The notes under the pieces: model-generated
Database searches by the model: none
The model's input: only the letters and a program-made list of their open reading frames with translations
Told to the model about the DNA's origin: nothing
Program-made: the position numbers and the translations under genes
Shown here: positions 55,550 through 64,000 of the stretch, one piece after another
Layout of the letters: each line of letters begins with the position of its first letter
Position numbering within the stretch: position 1 is the first letter of the stretch
Assembly (NCBI GenBank): GCA_001683735.1
Contig: LUGG01000033.1
Span: forward strand, 124,001 to 188,000
Length of the DNA: 64,000 nucleotides
Origin: Grifola frondosa
Taxonomy: Eukaryota; Basidiomycota; Agaricomycetes; Polyporales; Grifolaceae
Direction of reading: 5' to 3'

Positions 55550-56280
55550 CCCAGTGTCCAGGCGCTGTCACTGTGAGCGCACGATGAACAAAATGATGTG
55601 TTCCGGGATAACGAACGTCCACATGTTAATCCATGACACACTTCAGAGCTTAATACCGCTTCCGATCATCAGATCATGGCGTAGCTCTCTCAACCGCCGG
55701 CTCTCCTTGAGTCTGTTGACTGAGTTGCCCCCGCTCTCGCGATACCACAGTGTCCAATCGTGCTGCCTATACCACTTCATGCGTTCATCTGGCCGACATC
55801 TACTCTGGTTGCGTGTTCTCAGTCTGCAGGAGAGCAAAAGGAACCGGCAAATCCATTGACTCGTCGAGTGCATTGCTAAGCTGGTAAGTCCATTCGGGTC
55901 TGATCGTGAATGCTTGGTTTCATCTCCTGCCTGTAGGCTGGTCCGCTATTCTACACGCACTGCAGGACGAGATCCATAACGTCATATATTCTTTCGAATA
56001 TCATGGAAAGTGCCGGACTTAGTACGTCGATCCTCCAGTCGTCCTGAAATGTCCATGTCGACTTCTTCAGGTGTCTTCCGTGCACATGCGATGGTACAAG
56101 TATCCCACCTGTGTTTAATGGCAATTATTGGCGAAGAACGTCGTGGAAACAGTTCAATCCTTCGTTCACAGTCTACGCCGTGATTTTGGGCAAGACACTC
56201 CCTCTCTAAAGGGTCAGGTACTTTATCCCTACCATCAATAATTGTCTATGTGACCAACTGCTCTGTTTTCGCATATTGAT
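55550..56280 (+). pseudogene. Candidate plus-strand split gene, copy 7
   Basis: Two well-formed introns are visible: 55883-55936 (GTAAGTCC...CTGTAG) and a possible second one ending at CCGGACTTAG near 56021. The exon between reads LFYTHC with TSYILSNI in the conserved hydrophobic frame. It is the sister of copy 3 at 14.8-15.5 kb. Confidence 0.4.
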
Positions 56281-56880
56281 CATATGTCAGATCCAGGGAT
56301 CATACATCGTGTGAGCTCCTCGTGGAACGTAGTGGGTTCGTCGGACAGCCACAGAATCGCGCGAGCGAGCCTCAGTCTGGCGGCCCTTCACCTCCTCCAT
56401 GTGCGGCTTCAGCTACCTTACGTTCTCCCTACCGGCGGCCGGTGGTACCTCATGCTCTTCTCTACACCTGCCACCGCGTGCCCTACAACGCCGCAACAGA
56501 CGTGTATGACGTGACGAGCGTGCGCAGGCGCATCAGGTCGTGTGGGATGTGCAGGAGCACCGCAAAGCGAGTGAGCCCCGGCGTCAGCAGGCCCAGCCCA
56601 TCATCGACATGGGTACGCTCGGGATCAGGCAGGGCGCGATTCGGCGGTGCGGTACGGCTGACGGTCGTGCTGCTATGTGCTCGCGGGGAAATGCGCTCGA
56701 GGTCTGAGCCTCGCTTTTCGCATGCAAGTCCATCGAGAATTCATGCGGGTGGACGATGTCTGTTACGTTCTGTCAGATAGTGAGAGAATTTCTGGAAGTA
56801 TGTTCAGTTTTGTATTCTACAGTGTATTACAAGCGCACCCCGAGGGGATCCTGCATATTCATAGATCTAGACACTAATGT
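56280..56880 (-). pseudogene. DDPRI-tail block, copy 7
   Basis: Sister of copy 3. The plus frame 56322-56780 is open for 152 codons but not conserved in other copies. The minus strand keeps the tail and N-terminal region with several shifts. Confidence 0.3.
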
Positions 56881-57240
56881 TCAGGGTTTGCTGTCAGGAG
56901 TTGGGGTGGGCATTTTCTTCCGGACACCCGGGTGCATGGTTTCCCAAAATATCGCATCATATGTCATACACACCATGCATAATGTCAGTAGGATGGCCAA
57001 CTGCCAGTCGGCGGCGATATCTTACATTAGTCAGGGAAGGTGTTGGCCGACGAATACAAATAAATAACCCAATGGCTGAACGTTCTGAACAAGAAAGCCG
57101 GAGAGAGTCGAAGTACAGGCCATGTGTCAGTGCCATAGTAAATCCTTGACACATGAAATAGGAACAGCACCAAAGGTGACCATGAATCCAGGTTGTGCAT
57201 TCGCCGACTCGAAGTGATGCGTTCAGATATATGCGGCCCC
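56880..57240 (-). pseudogene. Fragment of block X
   Basis: TTGCTGTCAGGAGTTGGGGTGGGC at 56888-56911 (in two parts), ATAACCCAATGGCTGAACG and GTTGTGCATTCGCCGACTCG match 16070-16210 and 28930-29110. Truncated. Confidence 0.3.
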
Positions 57241-57860
57241 TGTCTCGCCGAGGACGGGGACAGAGTATGATAAAAGCCGAGCAAGCTGGCGCAATAGAGA
57301 CGGGTGCATATGTCTCCTACTTCAGCTGCACTGTCATCAAACTCCCCACCGGCACGTCTATCTGCGCCTCACGCCAAGCATAAATACGCCCCGCGCGATA
57401 TACAGCTAGCCACCGCTCTTAGAGCACCCTATCATATTCGTCGCCACATCCACTAGACGTGCTCGATGTCCTCCTGTAACACCAGCACACCCGTTTCCGG
57501 ATCAAATACAGAGATGGGACGGCCGTGCCGCGTCCAAACGTAACATGAAGTGTGCTTTAGTTTTGCAGTGACGCTAGACATCGTGCTTCAGCGTTTGGGT
57601 CCCAGGGGAACCGTCAGGAATGTATTGTGGGGCCTTCCTTGATGGTCGGCTCCAATATTTCGCCCGGACGCAGATAGCAATTATAACAACCCAGAGAAAC
57701 GAGCACGCCCGCGCACATAACCCACCAACGAGCGTTGGAACGCGGATTATATCCACATCGGTTTAGAAGACTTCGGAGTGTTACCACGTTCGTACAGCAT
57801 CGGAAAAGCACCTCGAATTGATACTCGACATGGCGGGTCCACAGCTCCAGAATCGGCACG
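57240..57860 (-). pseudogene. F-box-associated downstream block (WDSKRW), copy 4
   Basis: Frame 57614-57859: HVEYQFEVLFRCCTNVVTLR, WVMCAGVLVSLGCYNCYLR and EPTIKEGPTIHS. Downstream, YVWTRHGRPISVFDPETGVL (near 57485-57545) preserves the C-terminal motif better than other copies, but after a frameshift. Confidence 0.38.
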
Positions 57861-58480
57861 AGCAGAGGCTTGACGGCTCAGTGGACGTTGCGAACTACAA
57901 CGAAGTGAGCTTCGGGAGAGTGACCGCGAGCTTCTGGAGTTCGAGGGAAGAACCGAATGGTATGCAATTCGCTAGAAAACGTACATCGATGGTAGGGAAG
58001 GTTCCACAGCGTGGCGAAGAACGTCGACCGGAGAACGCACCATTGAACCCGAGGACGTCGATTACGGGAGCTGTCACGCGAAGACGAGCGGAGACACACA
58101 CATGAACGATGAGTTGCACGGTCGCCGGGTCGTCCCAGAGGCAGTCTATGATGCCGTCGCAGATATCTATGGAGCACACGATGGGAAATGGCGAGCACAC
58201 GGATCGTCGGCTGCAGTCCACAGCTAAGGCGTGAGATCGGGATTCAAGAAGGCAGGCGATTTGAACGACGAGCGCAGCCAGTTCACCGAAACTGCGGTAG
58301 AGAGGTCTCGCCCTCTGGTGCGTCTGCTTACTTGTCATCATTGGCGATCGAGCTCAGCACCAGTGAGCATACATCAATGCGTCGGGTATGAGAACAGAAC
58401 AGACGCCTCACCTTCACCATCTCCGGCGCCATTTACGTCCCCTCAGCTTATGTCCATCTTCATTTCTGAGCACCTCATTC
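57860..58480 (-). pseudogene. F-box-like gene fragment, copy 7
   Basis: The F-box core ICDGIIDCLWDDPATVQL lies near 58115-58170 in minus frame 57895-58341, followed in the same frame by RLRVTAPVIDVLGFNGAFSG and PRCGTFPTIDVRF and then LELQKLAVTLPKLTSL. This 148-codon frame is the most complete F-box relic. The start codon and first residues are not certain. Confidence 0.5.
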
Positions 58481-59440
58481 GTGTCCATGCTCTTTTTCAC
58501 GTCCGTCATCTTGTGTCGCGTACATGGCATTGCTTCTCCTTGATGTCCTCCAGCGTGTACTGGAATGTATGCGTTGAGATGCGTTAGCATGGTGAGTAGC
58601 GGGGGCGGGTACGGTGAAGGCTGTTTGTGTCATCGATCAGCTCGGTCATATGTCTGTAGAGCGCAAAATATGCTTGCCTCGTCAAGAGCAACACTGAAGG
58701 ACCTCAAGGAGCTTCTCGAGCTTTCAAATGCCGCGGTCCATCTCAGAGATATTCCTGACGTCGGGAGTCTTCGGTTGGCTTCAGGCTCAGGCATGGCGTC
58801 CGTGATGTTCGCATTATCGCCTTTGACCTTGGTCATATCCTTTTTGCGCGTACGCTCCGCATGTCCTCTTCCTCATCACCACGTTCACAAAGTGTCCTCT
58901 GCCCTCCATGACGGTGCTGATCTGGTTAAAGTGCCACTTCACGTCTTGTCAAGCTCGCTCTTCAACAGTTGGTTCGATGGATCCGTGAGCTTCGTCTCCA
59001 ACGCGCGGGCTTGGCCCACGGAAAATACAGACTCTGGGAGAGCGACATGGATTATACGGGTGTCGTGAGGGATGCCAGGTGCGGATGAGATAGGGAAGGA
59101 TCGAAATTCGCGCATAGTGGTGTTCTGCATTGCGGGACGAGAGATGGTCAGATACACGAAGAAATCGCGAGAAGGAGGGAGAATACGCACTGTGCTCACC
59201 CGTCCTAAACTTCTTGCTTGCGTGTTCCGCACACATGAAACTCGAAGTGTCTTGCCGGGGGGCCTTACCGCTCCGATCGCCTCTAGATGGCATGGAGAGG
59301 GCACGCGTGTTCGTCTTCTCTGCAGTCACCCCGGAAAGCAAACAGCTAGAGAGCTCCGCGATCCTGCCACACTAATGCCGCTACACTGTTCTGGACTGAG
59401 GTAACCCGAATGGTTGAGAGCTTGTGAGTGCCCGGTCAGA
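58480..59440 (-). pseudogene. Coiled-coil block, copy 5
   Basis: Minus frames 58939-59304 (VFSVGQARALETKLTDPSNQ, LLKSELDKT stop) and 58630-58836 (TSGISLRWTAAFESSRS, SVALDEASIF) are conserved with copy 1 and copy 2. The middle is frameshifted. Confidence 0.38.
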
Positions 59441-59468
59441 GTTCAATGTTCAACGTTCAACGTTCAAC
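59441..59468. repeat. Short 7-bp tandem repeat
   Basis: GTTCAAT followed by three exact GTTCAAC units. It lies between the coiled-coil block and block X. The 59470-59640 stretch holds nothing assignable. Confidence 0.85.
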
Positions 59469-59639
59469 ACTCACCTACAACAATTGATGCTGACTAGCAA
59501 ATCACCGCGCAATGAATGCTTACAGCGACTCACAGCAAGAATCGGGCTTCTGAGCCGAGGTGGAAGTGGGACGAGAGTGAGTCATGGTGAGCACAACGTT
59601 TGACATCAACAAAAGTTCGTATGACCAGTATTGACTTTG

Positions 59640-60275
59640 AGTGGAGAGAAATACTGGAAGGAGACGAGGCTAGCAGACGCAAATGGCCATCTGCGTGCCC
59701 GACGCTATCAGAAGTGGACGAAGTTCACAAAATACGGAGTGAATACCCGTTGTATAACGCTATGAACGAGTGATAAGGATCCAGATTCGAAACAAGGACA
59801 TGTCGACGGAAACGCGCGAGCGATCCCTAAGACAGAAACGCACATAGTTACAGCCAGCACTACCGAATAGCACTGAGATATAGCGCTTCGGTACCTCGTC
59901 CGCACCCAGAGCGCGTGCAATAGTCGTGACACCGTCATCTTGTTGAATATAACTAAGCAAGCTGCCTGTATTAGTGACCCGGAGGGAGTTGGCCGGGAAT
60001 TGGGTGGTATGCAGCGATGTGCACCTGAGCGTCCATGTTCGCCATCTGACCACAGGAGTCAAGCTCGGCTCCATACTTCGCTCGGTCCTGAGACTTGCTG
60101 TCCAAGAAGCCGGGGTCATTGACGAAGTCGTCGTGTTGATGTATCTCGGGGCCGTGGTCGTTGGCGTACTAGTACAGGAGGATAACGATACAGACGATCC
60201 AGCCGAGTCAGCAGAACTAGCTATGGAGGCCTATGGGTCTTCGATGAGGAGAGACCAACTACGACAGATCTAAAC
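59640..60275 (-). pseudogene. Unrecognised block X, copy 7
   Basis: Hydrophobic frames near 59760-59860 (VTMCVSVLGI) and an altered acidic part near 60090-60150 are present. No 3' VPVQPLG part and no DUF6533 gene lie next to it, so it belongs to a shortened unit like that at 18330-19040. Confidence 0.33.
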
Positions 60276-60289
60276 GCCCGCAAAAACAT

Positions 60290-60520
60290 ACTGCACGAGA
60301 TGATGCGTGCGCGTGACGAGTTGAGATTAGGCGCTTCGGTGGCGTTGATTTTGATGACCTAGCGCTAGGGTTAGGCTTACAAGCGCTAGCCACTAGCCGC
60401 CGGAATGGTCGGCGCTTCACATGTTGTAATGTGCGCTTAGTTGTACATGCTCGTTTGGCACTTCGCACTACGTCGGACACTTGTTTCTTGGACTACAGTG
60501 ATATTCAATCATCCACAACG
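60290..60520. repeat. Inter-unit spacer, copy 8 (telomere-like core)
   Basis: CTAGCGCTAGGGTTAGGC at 60359-60376, then AAGCGCTAGC, CGGCGCTTCAC and GTGCGCTTAG. Closest to copies 2 and 4. Confidence 0.6.
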
Positions 60521-60935
60521 TTTGTTCTCATCCCCCGTGCGTAGAGTTGGTGTGTTGTTGTACACGTACTGTTGAACAGGGTCCAAAGTACAGTCTCGAG
60601 AATCTCCTGGAAGATGCTGAGCTGAGTAGTACGTCGCAGTCTTCCTTACATGTTCACGTCGACGTTCTGCAGGTGTCTTGTAGATCGGTGTGGTATGCAT
60701 TGCCGGGAATCATCATCGTCTTCGCGTTTTGTATGGTGCGTTCATGTGTGATTATGTGAGGAACCTGCTTGTGCTTCATGGCCATTCTTTGCAGACAAGG
60801 GTGTGGAGGCTGTTAAGTCCTTCGTTCACAGGCTGCGCAGTGATTTTTGGCAACAGGCTTCCGCTGAAAAGGCTCAGGTACTGATTCCTACTGTCAACAA
60901 CTGCACATGCGACTGACGGGTCTCTTTTTCACAGA
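60520..60935 (+). pseudogene. Candidate plus-strand split gene, copy 8
   Basis: TTCTGCAGGTGTCTTG at 60665-60680 and the intron 60879-60935 (GTACTG...TTTTCACAG) match copies 2 and 4. The frame is interrupted; HSLQTRVWRLLSPSFTGCAV is shared with copy 4. Confidence 0.36.
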
Positions 60936-61660
60936 TTGATCCTATATCAGATCCTGGGATCATCGAGTGAAATCCACAGTTCGCGGAGCGTAACTTGGTC
61001 GTCAGACAGCGAGTATCGGCACGAGCGGGAAGCTGTAGCGCCGCGAGCATCAGGGGGACAGCCCGACTTCTCAACTCGTGCGCATCTCCATCTCCTTCAT
61101 GCGCCGCCTGACACTCCCGACGCGGTCCTCTAGCAGCCTCATGTACCTCTGCACCAGCGGCTTGTTCTCTTCAGGCCCGTCACCGCACGCCCTGCAATAC
61201 CGCAGCAGACATGTACAACGTGAAGAGCATGCATATATGTGTCAGGTCGCCGAAGTTCTTCAGGTGCGCTTTGTAGGCGGTTTTGGAGTATGTGCGGGAG
61301 CACCGCAAGCGCGCGTGCGCTGGCATAACCTGGTCTAACCATCGTAGATGGCGTGGTGCGCTCGGGACCAGGCGGGGCGCAAGTCGGCGGAGGGGTGCAG
61401 CTGGCGACGCTGCGCGCCATGCTGCTGTGCGCTCGCGATGGAGACAGGCTCAAGGTCAGAGCCTGGCTTCTCGCATGCACGACCATCGAGAATTCACCAG
61501 GGTGGAAGATGTAGGTTACGTTCCGTCGGGTCGCGAGATAATATCTGGAGGCATTATAATTGTGCTTTCTTCATTTTTGTAGTCTTCAGTGTATCACAAG
61601 CGCATCAGGAGGAGATCCTGCGTATTCATTCAATAAATCAATGATACAACTCCCGTCATT
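60936..61660 (-). pseudogene. DDPRI-tail block, copy 8
   Basis: Uninterrupted sister of the split copy 2. Tail (SLDDPRI near 60940-60970), helix (LVQRYMRLLEDRVGS near 61115-61160) and HALHVVHVCCGIAGRAVTG (61170-61225) are visible but not in one frame. Confidence 0.36.
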
Positions 61661-62011
61661 ATGAATGTGCCAAGCCGTCGGTACCGACGCACGTATAACG
61701 TAGGGACACTGTCTTCCCCAGTGGATTTAAATCGCCGAGCGATTCAGCAAAGCCTCCGACCGCAAACGTAAGGAAGAGATAAGAGAATGATGATGATTCA
61801 GTACACATGGTATGACCTTGTAGCGGCAGACCTCTATAATTTAGGACACAGAGTTACAGTACTCCAAGAGATCAACGAAGCACGATGCCTGACACCAGAC
61901 AGACTCCAGTTCCTGCATGCACCTTTCTACTAGTCTCAGTGTCAGCACACGGGACGTGATGATGGGATCGTAGTAACACACGAACCGGAACAATATCACA
62001 GTCCTGGTAAC
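61660..62011. repeat. Conserved 3' flank of DUF6533, copy G
   Basis: Near-identical to 10260-10606, including AGTACTCCAAGAGATCAACG and CCTGACACCAGACAGACTCC. No gene is seen. Confidence 0.5.
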
Positions 62012-63681
62012 CTACTCCTTGAGTCGGATGGACCAGCTTCGGCTTGGGACGGCTCATGAAAACCGGTCTGGCCTAACTCAACGTCCCCGTCATTGTCCAG
62101 CATGTCCTCGTTCTCGCTCTTCTATTGGCTAATTGCTCATCCAAGGAACTGCGATCGATGGCAGAGAGCGAGAATTCGTGGTCGAGAGGGGGCACCGAGG
62201 GGTTCAACGAAAGCTGCAAACTGGACGGAGCCGACAAACGACGGGCGACTTGAGTCTTCAGTGCCGCATTGGCGTGCATCGACCTCGCGGGAGATTGAGC
62301 ATGAACCGCGAGATGAGAATCGAATTTACTCTGCGCCGCAATGAATGTCAATACAGATCAGAACGAAGAGCAATTAATTTCGGTTACTGACGGATCTATG
62401 AAACCACTGATATATGAGTAGTCCTGCTGATACAGCGTATGAGGCTCATGAGTTAGGTCGGTAGTGATTCAAACCAAATTCCCCTACAAAGATTTGTCCA
62501 AAGTCGAAGAATACAATATCTCCAATGTTCATCAGCAACAAAGCGCTATCGAATACGCGCTGTTAATTAACATCCAGCCGGTTCAAACTTTGTAATAACC
62601 TACAAGAAGTATACCGTACCTGATGGAGTTCATCAGGTCGGGCATATATCGAGACAGGAATGGAAACCTACCGTCCTCAAGATGACCGTGTGTAATGGAG
62701 TTCGGAGATTAGCCTCCGCAAAGATCGTCTCTTCAGTACGTCTGGTGTATGTTTACTGCAATAACCATATATCTGCAGCGATTGTAGCGGCACGCGCTAC
62801 ATATGCCACTTGATTATTGCGTGAGCAGAGGCTTCAGCAATATGAGGCCAACTGCATTACATACATCTAGGTATGGACGGATTCAGTCAATGAGCACAGC
62901 AGCATAAATGGATTTCACTGACATGTTGTTGAGCTCCGGTGAGTATAAAGCTACCGCCGTACAATTGATTGGAGGGGGAGCTACAACCACTATTTGCCGC
63001 ACATCTGCAAACTAGAAGTACGTGTCGCACTTAAATTTCAATCCAGATGAATGTCGGGATAGAGCTTACCAGGTCAATTCCGCATTGCACTAGTGACAAG
63101 ACTAATATCAATGACGCGATTTTCCATTGACGACCAGACAATGCATATGCTCGCAGCTGGAGAATGCTTCACAAAATGTCATTTGATGGTTAGGAGTGAG
63201 AATATTGTATGGCTACTCACCGGCCACAAGCAAAAGGAAGAGTAGCTCCAAAGCTGTCGTCAACCAAATCAGGGCGGAACAACTCTGAAAATTATGACTG
63301 AGCAAAGACAGCCTACAGTAATAGGACGAAAACTATACCGTTCTCGATATTGGATATATGGTTGCGAGGTTCAGAATGAATTCTAGAAGCAGTGAATACC
63401 TTGCGAGCAAAAAAAGCAAGGTAGCCGCCGTGAATCGACGCTGCTTCCATACGAGCTGATATTCACGATCGAACGTGATAATGTACTCGTAGACCAGAAG
63501 AGCTGCGAAAAACAGTAATGAGAAAATGCTCAGAGATTGTATGTGAATCACTGACCAGTTGCCGATACAATGCAACATATATCGATGAAGCTGTGTGGTA
63601 GGGCGTATTAGATGAGGAAGAGATTGCGGTAGGAGTCACTCACAGTTGTCGATCTTCTTCAGCGTCGAGTGCAGATGACAT
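62012..63681 (-). pseudogene. DUF6533 gene, copy G (several frameshifts)
   Basis: Start MSSALDAEEDRQ at 63681, as in copy C. Exon 3 is intact with LLVYEYIITFDREYQLVWKQ. Exon 5 lacks one base (TCCAGCTGCGAGC), the small exon 7 has lost its acceptor, and the last exon has extra C bases in CTCCCGCGAGG and in GTGCCCCCTCTCG. It is the sister of copy C and more decayed. Confidence 0.74.
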
Positions 63682-63859
63682 GGCGTGAAGTAGTAAGGAC
63701 CACTTTGGACTCAATGCTCTAGTAGAGATGGACAGATTTTACTCTTATATCTACCCCGGACGACAACATCACCAAACTGTGCAGTCAGAACAAGAAGTCA
63801 GGAAGGATAACTTGAATGAACTCTCGCCTCAGTACCACAGATGACGTCCACGTAAGATG

Positions 63860-64000
63860 TCAACTTGTATTTTTCGGTCCCGGAGAACGAGAAGGAACAT
63901 CTAGAAGTTCACTTTCAGCAGTTGAGATGAGTTGTTTTTCATGGCACCAAGGTAGATCACTTGCCCAATATCGCAATCCGTATCATATATGTCACCGGGA
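63860..64000 (-). pseudogene. Unrecognised block X, copy 8, cut by window edge
   Basis: TTTTTCGGTCCCGGAGAACG and the following 100 bp equal 36065-36200, the 3' end of X before DUF6533 copy C. It continues beyond the window. Confidence 0.35.

Noticed and set aside
1..64000. CRISPR arrays, bacterial operons, prophage or toxin-antitoxin systems
   Set aside because: Split genes with short introns, fungal protein families and lack of regular spacer arrays show a eukaryotic sequence. Repeats here are gene-sized units or transposon ends.

Overview
The window reads as a gene-poor, repeat-rich stretch of a filamentous basidiomycete genome, most likely an agaricomycete. The support is: split genes with short introns of about 50-66 bp (GT-AG); seven copies of a DUF6533-type membrane protein gene (a family expanded in basidiomycetes); F-box-like pseudogenes of mushroom type; and a 7.5-kb Plavaka-type (CMC/CACTA-like) DNA transposon with a largely intact transposase. 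There are no bacterial-type operons or ribosome binding sites.

Most of the window is a decayed array of one multi-gene unit, repeated in a single orientation with variable length. In + coordinates the full order is: spacer rich in GCGCT words with a telomere-like motif; a block with a candidate plus-strand gene facing a candidate minus-strand gene; a 12-exon DUF6533 gene on the minus strand; an unrecognised minus-strand block (here called X); and in some units an F-box-like gene with a downstream block and coiled-coil blocks. DUF6533 copies lie at about 3.0-4.7, 10.6-12.3, 34.2-35.9, 41.2-42.9, 46.6-47.8, 51.8-53.5 and 62.0-63.7 kb. Only the first has all exons, splice sites and phases preserved when traced by hand (364 codons). 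The others carry frameshifts, lost splice sites or deletions.

Four mobile elements interrupt the array. Two related non-autonomous elements of about 0.82-0.85 kb (124-973 and 27178-27996) share TAGTCTCG ends and are flanked by perfect 9-bp target duplications, with empty sites in sister units. A 2.3-kb AT-rich fold-back element (7673-10005) has arms of roughly 0.85 kb and a tRNA-like A/B box sequence. The Plavaka element (19295-26837) carries an apparently intact transposase, an unrecognised three-exon passenger gene on the opposite strand, and a second passenger gene broken by two in-frame TGA codons and a frameshift. It has no target duplication, and its two flanks come from different places in the repeat unit, so a rearrangement has joined them.

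A mostly single-copy island at 16.3-18.25 kb and another at 28.06-28.9 kb interrupt the array. Functionally, the only genes that look able to make a full product are the first DUF6533 gene, the Plavaka transposase and the first passenger gene. The rest is a record of duplication, insertion and decay. All comparisons between copies were made by eye.
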